The translations under genes and the position numbers were made by a program. The notes under the pieces are model-generated. The model did not search any database. It had not been told where the DNA came from and worked only from the letters and a program-made list of their open reading frames with translations. A stretch of DNA of 64,000 nucleotides from Pseudomonas chlororaphis subsp. chlororaphis (lineage in GTDB: Bacteria; Pseudomonadota; Gammaproteobacteria; Pseudomonadales; Pseudomonadaceae): assembly GCF_003945765.1 (NCBI RefSeq), contig NZ_CP027712.1, forward strand, positions 3,782,001 through 3,846,000, written 5' to 3'. This document shows positions 16,347 through 24,896 of this stretch, piece after piece (position 1 is the stretch's first letter; every line of letters starts with the position of its first letter).

Positions 16347-17662
16347 CAGCGGGCTCCCATGCGGCTGGCGGATTGAACGGAGGATTCGCGCTCGGCTTGA
16401 CGCTGCGCGGCGTCGCGGTAATCGAAGTAGAGGCGCTGTTTGACGATGTGCTCGGCGATGTGCCGGGCGTCGTGCCACACGCCCCAGATAAACGCCGAGC
16501 CACGGCGCGACAGCCACGGCAGGCCGACGAAATAGACCCCGGGCTCGCTGGACACACCGCGCTGGTGCCGGGGCTTGCCGTTATCCTTGAAGGCATCGAC
16601 CTGCAGCCAGCTGTAGTCCACCGAATAACCGGTGGCCCAGATGATGGTGCCGACGCCTGCCTTGGCCAGGTCGAGTTCGAGGAGCGGCTGGGTCAGGCAC
16701 GGCGGGTCCGGCAGCATCACCCGGGCTTCGGGCTCTTGCGGCAGGTCCAGGCCGTTACGGGCGATGTAGGCATCGGCGGCGTCGAGCAGCGCCAGGTAGT
16801 TTTCGTCGCCGCGGGCAATGTTCTCGGCCAGGTTGGCCTCGAAGCTGACCACGCCGTTATCGAAGGCCTTGGTCAGGCCGACCAGGGTCATGCCCTGGTG
16901 GGCCAGCCGGCGGAAGTCCACGGTATGCCCGCCACGGGCGCCGCTGACGGCGATGGTCACGTGCTCCTTGCCCGGCTGCATGGTCTCGGCATCCCACTCA
17001 CCTAGCACCCCCAGCCACCAGCAGAAGTCACGGTTGCGGTAGGCCCGCGGCGGGCGGTCATGGGCCCCGACCGAGAGGTAGACCTGCTTGCCGGCGCGTT
17101 GCAGCTCATCGGCGATCTGCACCCCCGAAGAGCCCGCCCCCACCACCAGCACCGCGCCTTCGGGCAGCTGTTGCGGATTGCGGTAGGCCGCCGAGTGCAT
17201 CTGCAGCACACGCTGATCCTGCGGGGCGATCGGCGGGATCACCGGGCACTGGAACGGACCGGTGGCCACCACCACTTGCCGGGCTTCGATCACCCCGTCG
17301 CTGGTGTCCACGGTGAAGCCCGGGCGGGCGGTGTTGCGCACCACTTTCCTGACTTCGACGCCAGTACGTATCGGCGCGTTGAACTTGCGGGCGTAGGTTT
17401 CGAAGTAGTCGGCGACCTGGTCCTTGCCGGCGAAGGCATCGGGGTCCAGGTCTTCGAATTCCAGGCCCGGAAAGCGGTCATGCCAAGCCGGGCCGTTGGC
17501 CACCAGCGAATCCCAGCGCCCGCTGCGCCAGGCTTCGGCGATGCGGTTGCGCTCCAGCACCAGATGCGGCACGCCCAGGCGGCTCAGGTGTTCGCTCATG
17601 GCCACGCCGGCTTGGCCGGCGCCCACTACAAGCGTGTCGATTATTGTTTTATGGGTTGTCAT
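16346..17662 (-). CDS. Flavin-containing monooxygenase (FAD/NADPH)
   Basis: 438 residues. The FAD Rossmann motif VVGAGQAGVAMSEHL is near the N-terminus, the second nucleotide-binding motif VVGAGSSGVQIADEL is central, and IIWATGYSVDYSWL is the late ATG/GD-like segment of class B flavoprotein monooxygenases. Many relatives are annotated CzcO or 'potassium-transport flavoprotein' with no evidence for it. It is first in the operon and probably N- or C-oxygenates the incoming substrate so that the later hydrolases, transaminase and dehydrogenase can act. The substrate is unknown. Confidence 0.85.
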   Translation of the reverse strand: MTTHKTIIDTLVVGAGQAGVAMSEHLSRLGVPHLVLERNRIAEAWRSGRWDSLVANGPAWHDRFPGLEFEDLDPDAFAGKDQVADYFETYARKFNAPIRTGVEVRKVVRNTARPGFTVDTSDGVIEARQVVVATGPFQCPVIPPIAPQDQRVLQMHSAAYRNPQQLPEGAVLVVGAGSSGVQIADELQRAGKQVYLSVGAHDRPPRAYRNRDFCWWLGVLGEWDAETMQPGKEHVTIAVSGARGGHTVDFRRLAHQGMTLVGLTKAFDNGVVSFEANLAENIARGDENYLALLDAADAYIARNGLDLPQEPEARVMLPDPPCLTQPLLELDLAKAGVGTIIWATGYSVDYSWLQVDAFKDNGKPRHQRGVSSEPGVYFVGLPWLSRRGSAFIWGVWHDARHIAEHIVKQRLYFDYRDAAQRQAERESSVQSASRMGAR

Positions 17663-17683
17663 GTCTGCGCCCTGTTGAGTGAT

Positions 17684-17703
17684 CCCACGTAGGCAGCCGT
17701 GGG
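17684..17703. promoter_or_regulatory. Inverted repeat in leader of the monooxygenase operon
   Basis: CCCACGTAGGCAGCCGTGGG has 6-bp arms around 8 nt, 21 bp upstream of the monooxygenase ATG. It could be an operator or a leader hairpin. No regulator gene lies in or beside the operon. The remaining gap to 17920 is AT-richer and probably holds divergent promoters. Confidence 0.3.
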
Positions 17704-17920
17704 CGGTGTAGGACGCATTCTGGGAGAAGGCGGGAAATGCCGAAATTATGATTTTTGTGGTTGCTAGAGAGTAAAAAACTGTCTGGCTATCGGGGGGCCC
17801 TGCATCAGCCCTACAACCGAATCAGCCACTGCCCAGCCTCTTGCAGAATCCTCCTAAATCCCTGCCCCGCCATTGCCGGTACGGTTTTCAGCGACCCTTT
17901 CGCTTGAACCAGGACCCGTC

Positions 17921-19503
17921 ATGGCCAGCAACGGACCCGGGCCGATGCCCAATCTTCTACGGCCCGCCAATCCCAACCAGTATCCCAACCAGCTCCCAGC
18001 GGAGCGCGCCGCCGAAACCGAACAGCCCAGCTACGGCGAACAGCTCTGGGCCCAGTACGAGAAATACGCCAAAGAGCCCGCGCCACCGCCCGAAAAGATT
18101 CAGGTGGCGCTGCGCATCGGCGTGTTCTTCGATGGTACCGGCAACAATGCCAGCAACTCGGCCATGGGCCAGCTGTGTGGCGCCCAGCATCCTATTGAGG
18201 CCAAGGATCTCGATGGCAGTTGCAAGCCGTATATGAGGGATCCGGAGAGCAGTTATGGGAATGATGTGAGCAATATAAAATTGTTGAGAGAGCTGTACCA
18301 CGCCCCCCAAAAAGTCGAAGGTGAAGGTCTACACAAGCCTTTCGCTCAATCTATATCGAGGGCATCGGCACAAAGACAGGCGAGAAAGACAGCGTGATTA
18401 CCTCTGGAACCGGGCGTGGAGAAAGAGGTGTCTTGGGGTGTGTACAAAGGGCATTTCGGGAAATAGAGGAACTTGTCCGTGAACCCCATAAAGAGAATCT
18501 CGAAAGTGAAATCACTTCACTGACCTTCGATGCCTTCGGCTTTAGCCGAGGTGCGGCGGCAGCCCGACATTTCGCCAATGAAGTGGTGCGCTGGCTCGGA
18601 CCGCTGCAACTGATTTTGCATAGCCATTGCGAGGCCCTCAGTCCCAACTTCAACCGGCAGTACGGCCACGATGTCGATATGGGGTTTATCGGTCTGTTCG
18701 ACACCGTGCCTTCGGTTGCCGGCTTGAGCAATCTGGGCAATGTGCGCAGCGCCATTGCTCCCGGTATCAAGCTCCACCTTGACCGCCGCTACTTTCGCTC
18801 GGTGGTGCAGCTGGTCGCCCGCGACGAGTATCGGGCCAACTTCGCCCTGAGCCGGGTCAAACCCGATCACGCCGAAATCACCCTGCCCGGCGCGCATTCG
18901 GATATCGGCGGCGGTTATCTGGATGAGGTGCAGGAGTGTGTACTGGTCAGCCCGATGCAGGCGCTGGAAGTCTCAATCAATACTGATGTGACCCACACCT
19001 CGATTTACCGGGATGCGCTCCAGGCAAGAGCACACTGGCTGGCCAAGGGTTGGCCTGCGCAATGGCTGGAAATCGTCACACCGGAGCCGCTGTTGCTGCC
19101 CCAGGATCCACAGAATCGCCTCGGACCACGAAGAAAACGGGTGTATGCCGGCCTGCAACTCAAGAGGCCAATGAGCAATAAGCTGGCGGGAGTAACTTTG
19201 CGCGTCATGTATGAGCTGGCCAGGCAGAACGGTGTGCAATTCGAGGAAATCCCGGAGACACCCGAGTACGCGATTCCAACGGAGCTTCAAGCACTATGTG
19301 ACAGGTTTGTCGCCGGTGACTACAGTACGACGCCAGCCGAGGAGGCCATGCTCAAGCTGCGTTATATCCATCTCTCGGCCCACTGGAACCACCCGCTTGG
19401 CAAACAGCATGGCGGCAGCCTTAAAGTCGTCTATATCAACGCCCCCACGGTGGATGCCGTGCGTGTGCAACACCCTCACGTACCTGACTGGACGCTTTGG
19501 TAA
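17921..19503 (+). pseudogene. Frameshifted DUF2235 lipase, Tle1-like T6SS effector
   Basis: Two adjoining frames make one DUF2235 (Tle1-type phospholipase) protein. Part 1 (17921-18397) reads RIGVFFDGTGNNASNSAMG and NDVSNIKLLRELY, then ends shortly after FAQSISR. The domain continues in another frame as IYIEGIGTKTGEKDS, then DAFGFSRGAAAARHF (GxSxG nucleophile serine), GLFDTVPSV, and GAHSDIGGGY, to the TAA at 19501-19503. One extra base near 18355 (for example CAAATC for CAATC) would restore a single frame of about 527 residues. ATG 17921 has AGGA 6 nt upstream. No VgrG or PAAR gene is nearby. Inactivation, a sequencing error or programmed -1 slippage are all possible. Confidence 0.75.
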
Positions 19504-20162
19504 TGAGAGCATTTATCGCACTGCTGGGCGCACTACTGCTAAGTGGCTGCCAAGCCACTGATCCACTTTCTGGAAAGAATGACCCGAAAGCCCCCTGGTG
19601 GCAGCTTGGCTTTATCGAGCCGTTCTACATGAAAGTCTGGGTCGAAGACAGCGCCGTCGAAGACATCAATGGCCAGCTATTCACCCACACTGGCAGCGGC
19701 TCCGCGGCAGGTGGCGACCTCGGTTATGAGAAAGAGTGGGCCCGGGGCTGGGAAGATAAAGTTGGAGGCAATGGATGGTCAGTGGTGGGAGCCGACCTGC
19801 CCAAGCGTATTTACGTACGTTGGCAATCCATCGTGGAACCACAGACTTATCGGGCGTGGGTGGAGATCTCCGAAGAGGCCCGAAAAATCATGCGGGCCTC
19901 AACTAACCGACGCTGCTCGGAAACACCGGACCAGACCGCCCGCTATATGGCGTCCGTCTATCTGGGTTTGGCGCCGGGCGGCATTGTTCAAGTGTGGGTA
20001 AGAGATGAATGCCGCCACACAGTCAAAGTCGCTCGAGCTCAAGCTGAAGTCGAACCATTGGGACCCAGCCAAGGAAAAAACAACGGCCGTTACGCCTATA
20101 AAGTCAGCGAAAAATCCAAACGCTATATAGAGAAGTACGGCATCCCCTATGGCAGTTGGTAA
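19503..20162 (+). CDS. Lipoprotein, probable immunity to the Tle1-like effector
   Basis: 219 residues starting at an ATG that overlaps the lipase stop (TAATG). The N-terminus RAFIALLGALLLSGCQA is a type II signal with a lipobox cysteine, so a periplasmic lipoprotein is expected. The body (PWWQLGFIEPFYMKVWVEDS onward) resembles DUF2931 proteins, which commonly lie next to DUF2235 lipases and act as immunity proteins (Tli). Its role, binding the cognate lipase in the periplasm, is inferred from linkage and signal type. It is intact although the effector frame is broken. Confidence 0.75.
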   Translation: MRAFIALLGALLLSGCQATDPLSGKNDPKAPWWQLGFIEPFYMKVWVEDSAVEDINGQLFTHTGSGSAAGGDLGYEKEWARGWEDKVGGNGWSVVGADLPKRIYVRWQSIVEPQTYRAWVEISEEARKIMRASTNRRCSETPDQTARYMASVYLGLAPGGIVQVWVRDECRHTVKVARAQAEVEPLGPSQGKNNGRYAYKVSEKSKRYIEKYGIPYGSW

Positions 20163-20345
20163 TGAAAGCACTCACCTCCCTGCCGGGCAGACCGCAACCA
20201 GGACGACAATCCTTGCGATAACACCTTATGCCGTCACCGCCCTCGCCGCCCGACCCTTGCAATCGCGGAAACAATGAAATTCCATTTAAGTAATTGATAG
20301 CACCCTAACGAAAGGTGCATGCTAGAGGGCTTTCATCGCGCTTAT

Positions 20346-20360
20346 ATCATTCCGAATGAT
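20346..20360 (+). promoter_or_regulatory. Nod-box-like LysR site upstream of mexE
   Basis: ATCATTCCGAATGAT is a perfect palindrome with the ATC-N9-GAT form of LysR nod-box sites, about 85 bp before the mexE start. MexEF-OprN operons are activated by the LysR protein MexT through such boxes, so MexT is the likely binder. The rest of 20163-20444 shows no gene. Confidence 0.5.
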
Positions 20361-20444
20361 AGTTACCTTCGGCTCATTCGATTCGTGCGATACAACCCCT
20401 GCCGAGCATCATCCGCCCATCTCAAATACATTGGCGGATGATCC

Positions 20445-21701
20445 ATGGAACAGTCACTCAAACACTTACGCTTCCCTCTCGCATTATTGGCTGTGCTGGT
20501 GATGAGCGCCTGTGGTAAGGCGCCGCAAACGGCCGCCAACATGCCCGCCGCCAAAGTCAGTGTGGCCAAGGTGCTGGAGCAACCGGTCAACGAATGGGAC
20601 GAGTTCACCGGGCGCCTCGAGGCGCCGGAAACCGTAGAGATCCGCCCACGGGTTTCCGGCCAGATCGACCAGGTGGCCTTCACCGAAGGAGCCCTGGTGA
20701 AAAAAGGCGACCTGCTGTTCCAGATCGACCCACGGCCGTTCCAGGCCGAAGTGCGCCGCCTGGAAGCCCAGCTGCAACAAGCCCGGGCCACCGCCACCCG
20801 TAGTGCCAATGAAGCCCAGCGCGGCCAGCGCCTGCTGACCAGCAACGCGATCTCCGCCGAGCTGGCCGACACCCGCACCAGCGCCGCCCAGGAAGCCCGC
20901 GCCGGAGTCGACGCAATCCAGGCGCAACTGGACGTGGCCAAGCTCAACCTGAGTTTCACCCGGGTCAGCGCGCCCATCAGCGGTCGCGTCAGCCGTGCGC
21001 AAATCACCGCCGGCAACCTGGTGACCGCCGATGTCACCCCGCTGACCAGCGTGGTCTCCACCGACAAGGTCTACGCCTACTTCGACGCCGACGAGCGTGT
21101 GTACCTCAAGTACACCCAGCTCGCTCGCCAGGGCCAGCGTGGCCAGACCACCCCGGTCTACCTCGGCCTGTCCAATGAAGAAGGCCACCCGCACCTGGGC
21201 CAGATGAACTTCGTCGACAACCAGGTCAACCCGCAGACCGGCACCATCCGCGGTCGCGCGGTGTTCGATAACGCCGACGGCAGCTACACCCCGGGCCTGT
21301 ATGCGCGCCTGAAACTGGTGGGCAGCGGCACCTACTCCGCCGTGCTGATCAACGACGAAGCGGTGGGGACCGACCTGGGCAAGAAGTTCGTGCTGGTGAT
21401 GGATGCCGACAACAAGCCGGCGTACCGCGCCGTCGAGCTGGGGCCGAAGATCGAAGGCCTGCGCATCGTGCGCAACGGCCTGAACAAGGACGACACCATC
21501 ATCGTCAAGGGTCTGCAGCGCGCCCGTCCGGGCGCACCGGTCAGCCCTGAAGTGGTACCGATGGCCAGCAAGGAAACCCTCGCCGCCCTGGCGCAACAAA
21601 GAAAGGCCCTGGAAGCCAGCAACCTGCCTCAAGTCGCCCCCGCCAAGGGTGCGTCTGAAGCGGCTGCGAAACTGGCCAGCGCTGCGACTCCACGCGGTTA
21701 A
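20445..21701 (+). CDS. mexE: RND efflux periplasmic adaptor, MexE type
   Basis: A 418-residue membrane fusion protein. FPLALLAVLVMSACGKA is a lipoprotein signal. RVSGQIDQVAFTEGALVKKG is the lipoyl half-motif, followed by a coiled-coil hairpin (about 105-175) and the second lipoyl half VSAPISGRVSRAQITAGNL. It bridges the RND pump and the outer-membrane channel encoded next. MexE is the best match because of the MexF-like partner and the length. Other adaptors of the family are possible. Confidence 0.85.
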   Translation: MEQSLKHLRFPLALLAVLVMSACGKAPQTAANMPAAKVSVAKVLEQPVNEWDEFTGRLEAPETVEIRPRVSGQIDQVAFTEGALVKKGDLLFQIDPRPFQAEVRRLEAQLQQARATATRSANEAQRGQRLLTSNAISAELADTRTSAAQEARAGVDAIQAQLDVAKLNLSFTRVSAPISGRVSRAQITAGNLVTADVTPLTSVVSTDKVYAYFDADERVYLKYTQLARQGQRGQTTPVYLGLSNEEGHPHLGQMNFVDNQVNPQTGTIRGRAVFDNADGSYTPGLYARLKLVGSGTYSAVLINDEAVGTDLGKKFVLVMDADNKPAYRAVELGPKIEGLRIVRNGLNKDDTIIVKGLQRARPGAPVSPEVVPMASKETLAALAQQRKALEASNLPQVAPAKGASEAAAKLASAATPRG

Positions 21702-21716
21702 GGGAAAAGACTCAAG

Positions 21717-24700
21717 ATGAATTTCTCCCAATTCTTCATTTCACGGCCGATCTTCGCAGCGGTGCTGTCGCTGCTGATCCTGATCGCCGGCTCCATCTCG
21801 CTGTTCCAGCTGCCCATCAGCGAATACCCGGAAGTGGTACCGCCGACCGTGGTGGTGCGCGCCAACTTCCCGGGCGCCAACCCGAAAGTCATCGGCGAAA
21901 CCGTGGCCGCGCCCCTGGAGCAGGCCATCACCGGGGTCGAGAACATGCTCTACATGTCCTCGCAGTCCACCGCCGACGGCAAGATCACCCTGACCATCAC
22001 CTTCGCCCTGGGCACCGACCTGGACAACGCCCAGGTGCAGGTGCAGAACCGCGTGACCCGCACCGAGCCCAAGCTGCCTGAAGAGGTGACGCGCATCGGC
22101 ATCACCGTGGATAAGGCCTCGCCCGACCTGACCATGGTCGTGCACTTGACCTCGCCGGACAAACGCTACGACATGCTCTACCTGTCCAACTACGCCATCC
22201 TCAATATCAAGGATGAGCTGGCGCGCCTGGGCGGCGTCGGCGATGTGCAGCTGTTCGGCATGGGCGACTACTCGCTGCGGGTCTGGCTCGATCCGAACAA
22301 GACCGCTTCGCGCAACCTGACCGCCACCGACGTGGTCACCGCCATTCGCGAGCAGAACCGCCAGGTCGCCGCCGGTACCCTGGGCGCCCCGCCCGCGCCG
22401 AGCGCCACCAGCTTCCAGCTATCGGTCAACACCCAGGGCCGCCTGGTGACCGAGGAAGAGTTCGAGAACATCATCATCCGCTCCGGCGACAACGGCGAGA
22501 TCACCCGCCTGAAAGACATCGCCCGGGTCGAGCTGGGTTCCAACCAGTACGCCCTGCGTTCGCTGCTGAACAACCAGCCGGCGGTGGCGATCCCGATCTT
22601 CCAGCGCCCTGGCTCCAACGCCATCGAGATTTCCAACGAAGTGCGGGCCAAGATGGCCGAGCTGAAACAGAGCTTCCCGCAAGGCATGGACTTCAGCATC
22701 GTCTACGACCCGACCATCTTCGTGCGTGGCTCCATCGAGGCAGTGGTGCATACCCTGTTCGAAGCGCTGATCCTGGTGGTGCTGGTGGTGATCCTGTTCC
22801 TGCAGACCTGGCGCGCCTCGATCATCCCGCTGGTGGCGGTGCCGGTCTCGCTGATCGGTACCTTTGCCGTGATGCACCTGTTCGGCTTCTCGCTCAACGC
22901 CCTGTCGCTGTTCGGGCTGGTACTGGCGATCGGTATCGTGGTGGACGACGCCATCGTGGTGGTGGAAAACGTCGAGCGTAATATCGGCCTCGGCCTGAAT
23001 CCGGTGGAAGCCACCAAGCGCGCCATGCGCGAAGTGACCGGGCCGATCATCGCCACCGCCCTGGTGCTCTGCGCGGTGTTCGTGCCGGCGGCCTTCATCA
23101 GCGGCCTGACCGGGCAGTTCTACAAGCAGTTCGCCCTGACCATCGCGATCTCCACGGTGATCTCGGCCTTCAACTCCCTGACCCTGTCGCCGGCCCTGGC
23201 CGCGGTATTGCTCAAGGATCACCACGCACCGAAGGACGGCTTCTCCAAGTTCCTCGACAGGTTGCTGGGTGGCTGGCTGTTCAAACCCTTCAACCGCTTC
23301 TTCGACCGCGCAAGTGGTGGCTACGTCGGCACCGTGCGCCGGGTGATCCGTGGCAGCGGCATCGCCCTGTTCCTCTACGCGGGCCTGATGGTGCTGACCT
23401 GGTTCGGCTTCGCCCATACGCCGATGGGCTTCGTCCCGGCCCAGGACAAGCAATACCTGGTGGCCTTCGCCCAACTGCCGGACGCCGCGAGCCTGGACCG
23501 CACCGAGGACGTGATCAAGCGCATGTCCGACATCGCCCTGAAGCAACCGGGCGTGGAAAGCGCGGTGGCCTTCCCCGGCCTGTCGATCAACGGTTTCACC
23601 AACAGCCCGAACAACGGCATCGTGTTCGTGACCCTCAAGCCCTTCGACGAGCGCAAGGACCCGAGCATGTCCGCCGGGGCCATCGCCGGCGCCCTGAACG
23701 GCAAGTACGCCGATATCCAGGAAGCCTACATGGCGATCTTCCCACCGCCGCCGGTACAGGGCCTGGGAACCATCGGCGGCTTCCGCCTGCAGGTCGAGGA
23801 CCGCGGCGGCATGGGCTACGAAGAGCTGTATAAGGAAGTGCAGAACGTCATCACCAAGAGTCGCAGCGTGCCGGAACTGGCCGGGCTGTTCACCAGCTAC
23901 CAGGTCAACGTGCCTCAGGTCGATGCCGCCATCGACCGGGAAAAGGCCAAGACCCACGGCGTGGCCATCAGCGATATCTTCGACACCCTGCAGGTTTACC
24001 TGGGCTCGCTGTATGCCAACGACTTCAACCGTTTTGGCCGTACCTACCAGGTCAACGTCCAGGCTGAACAGCAGTTCCGTCTCGAGGCCGAGCAGATCGG
24101 CCAGCTGAAAGTACGCAACAACAAGGGTGAGATGATCCCGCTGGCGACCTTCATCAAGGTCAGCGATACCTCGGGGCCGGACCGCGTGATGCACTACAAC
24201 GGCTTCGTCACCGCGGAAATCAACGGCGCGGCCGCACCGGGCTACAGCTCCGGCCAGGCGGAAGCGGCGATCGAGAAACTGCTCAAGGAAGAACTGCCCA
24301 ACGGCATGACCTACGAATGGACCGAGCTGACCTACCAGCAGATCCTGGCCGGTAACACCGCGCTGTTCGTCTTCCCGCTCTGCGTGCTGCTGGCCTTCCT
24401 GGTACTGGCCGCGCAATACGAGAGCTGGAGCCTGCCGCTGGCGGTGATCCTGATCGTGCCCATGACCCTGCTGTCGGCCATCGCCGGGGTGATCCTGTCC
24501 GGTGGCGACAACAACATCTTTACCCAGATCGGCCTGATCGTACTGGTGGGCCTGGCGTGCAAGAACGCGATCCTGATCGTCGAGTTCGCCAAGGACAAGC
24601 AGGAAGAAGGCCTCGACCCGCTGGCCGCGGTCCTGGAAGCCTGCCGCCTGCGCCTGCGGCCGATCCTGATGACCTCGTTCGCCTTCATCATGGGTGTGGT

Positions 24701-24896
24701 GCCCCTGGTGTTCTCCAGCGGCGCCGGCGCGGAAATGCGTCATGCCATGGGTGTCGCGGTGTTCTCCGGGATGCTCGGGGTGACCTTCTTCGGCCTGCTG
24801 CTGACCCCGGTGTTCTACGTCCTGATCCGCAACTATGTGGAGCGCAGCGAAGCCCGCAAAGCGACCCGTGCCCTGAAACTGGAGGCGCAACAATGA
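21717..24896 (+). CDS. mexF: RND multidrug efflux pump, MexF type
   Basis: A 1059-residue HAE1 proton-driven antiporter. FFISRPIFAAVLSLLILIAG is helix 1. The proton-relay helix 4 carries VLAIGIVVDDAIVVVENVER with the two essential aspartates, and the C-terminal helix region ends with GLACKNAILIVEFAKDKQEE and ARK-rich residues. It starts 15 bp after the adaptor gene with an AGGGAA site. Chloramphenicol, quinolone and quorum-signal-precursor export is known for MexEF-OprN in P. aeruginosa. The same substrates are assumed here, not shown. Confidence 0.88.
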   Translation: MNFSQFFISRPIFAAVLSLLILIAGSISLFQLPISEYPEVVPPTVVVRANFPGANPKVIGETVAAPLEQAITGVENMLYMSSQSTADGKITLTITFALGTDLDNAQVQVQNRVTRTEPKLPEEVTRIGITVDKASPDLTMVVHLTSPDKRYDMLYLSNYAILNIKDELARLGGVGDVQLFGMGDYSLRVWLDPNKTASRNLTATDVVTAIREQNRQVAAGTLGAPPAPSATSFQLSVNTQGRLVTEEEFENIIIRSGDNGEITRLKDIARVELGSNQYALRSLLNNQPAVAIPIFQRPGSNAIEISNEVRAKMAELKQSFPQGMDFSIVYDPTIFVRGSIEAVVHTLFEALILVVLVVILFLQTWRASIIPLVAVPVSLIGTFAVMHLFGFSLNALSLFGLVLAIGIVVDDAIVVVENVERNIGLGLNPVEATKRAMREVTGPIIATALVLCAVFVPAAFISGLTGQFYKQFALTIAISTVISAFNSLTLSPALAAVLLKDHHAPKDGFSKFLDRLLGGWLFKPFNRFFDRASGGYVGTVRRVIRGSGIALFLYAGLMVLTWFGFAHTPMGFVPAQDKQYLVAFAQLPDAASLDRTEDVIKRMSDIALKQPGVESAVAFPGLSINGFTNSPNNGIVFVTLKPFDERKDPSMSAGAIAGALNGKYADIQEAYMAIFPPPPVQGLGTIGGFRLQVEDRGGMGYEELYKEVQNVITKSRSVPELAGLFTSYQVNVPQVDAAIDREKAKTHGVAISDIFDTLQVYLGSLYANDFNRFGRTYQVNVQAEQQFRLEAEQIGQLKVRNNKGEMIPLATFIKVSDTSGPDRVMHYNGFVTAEINGAAAPGYSSGQAEAAIEKLLKEELPNGMTYEWTELTYQQILAGNTALFVFPLCVLLAFLVLAAQYESWSLPLAVILIVPMTLLSAIAGVILSGGDNNIFTQIGLIVLVGLACKNAILIVEFAKDKQEEGLDPLAAVLEACRLRLRPILMTSFAFIMGVVPLVFSSGAGAEMRHAMGVAVFSGMLGVTFFGLLLTPVFYVLIRNYVERSEARKATRALKLEAQQ

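Noticed and set aside
17663..17920. Sigma-54 promoter for the monooxygenase operon
   Set aside because: GG and GC pairs exist but none with ten-base spacing and a TGGCAC-like half on the minus strand.
18394..19503. Independent DUF2235 gene starting at GTG 18394
   Set aside because: The domain start (FFDGTGNN) lies in the previous frame and YIEGIGT precedes this GTG in the same frame, so this is the second half of a split gene, not a complete one.
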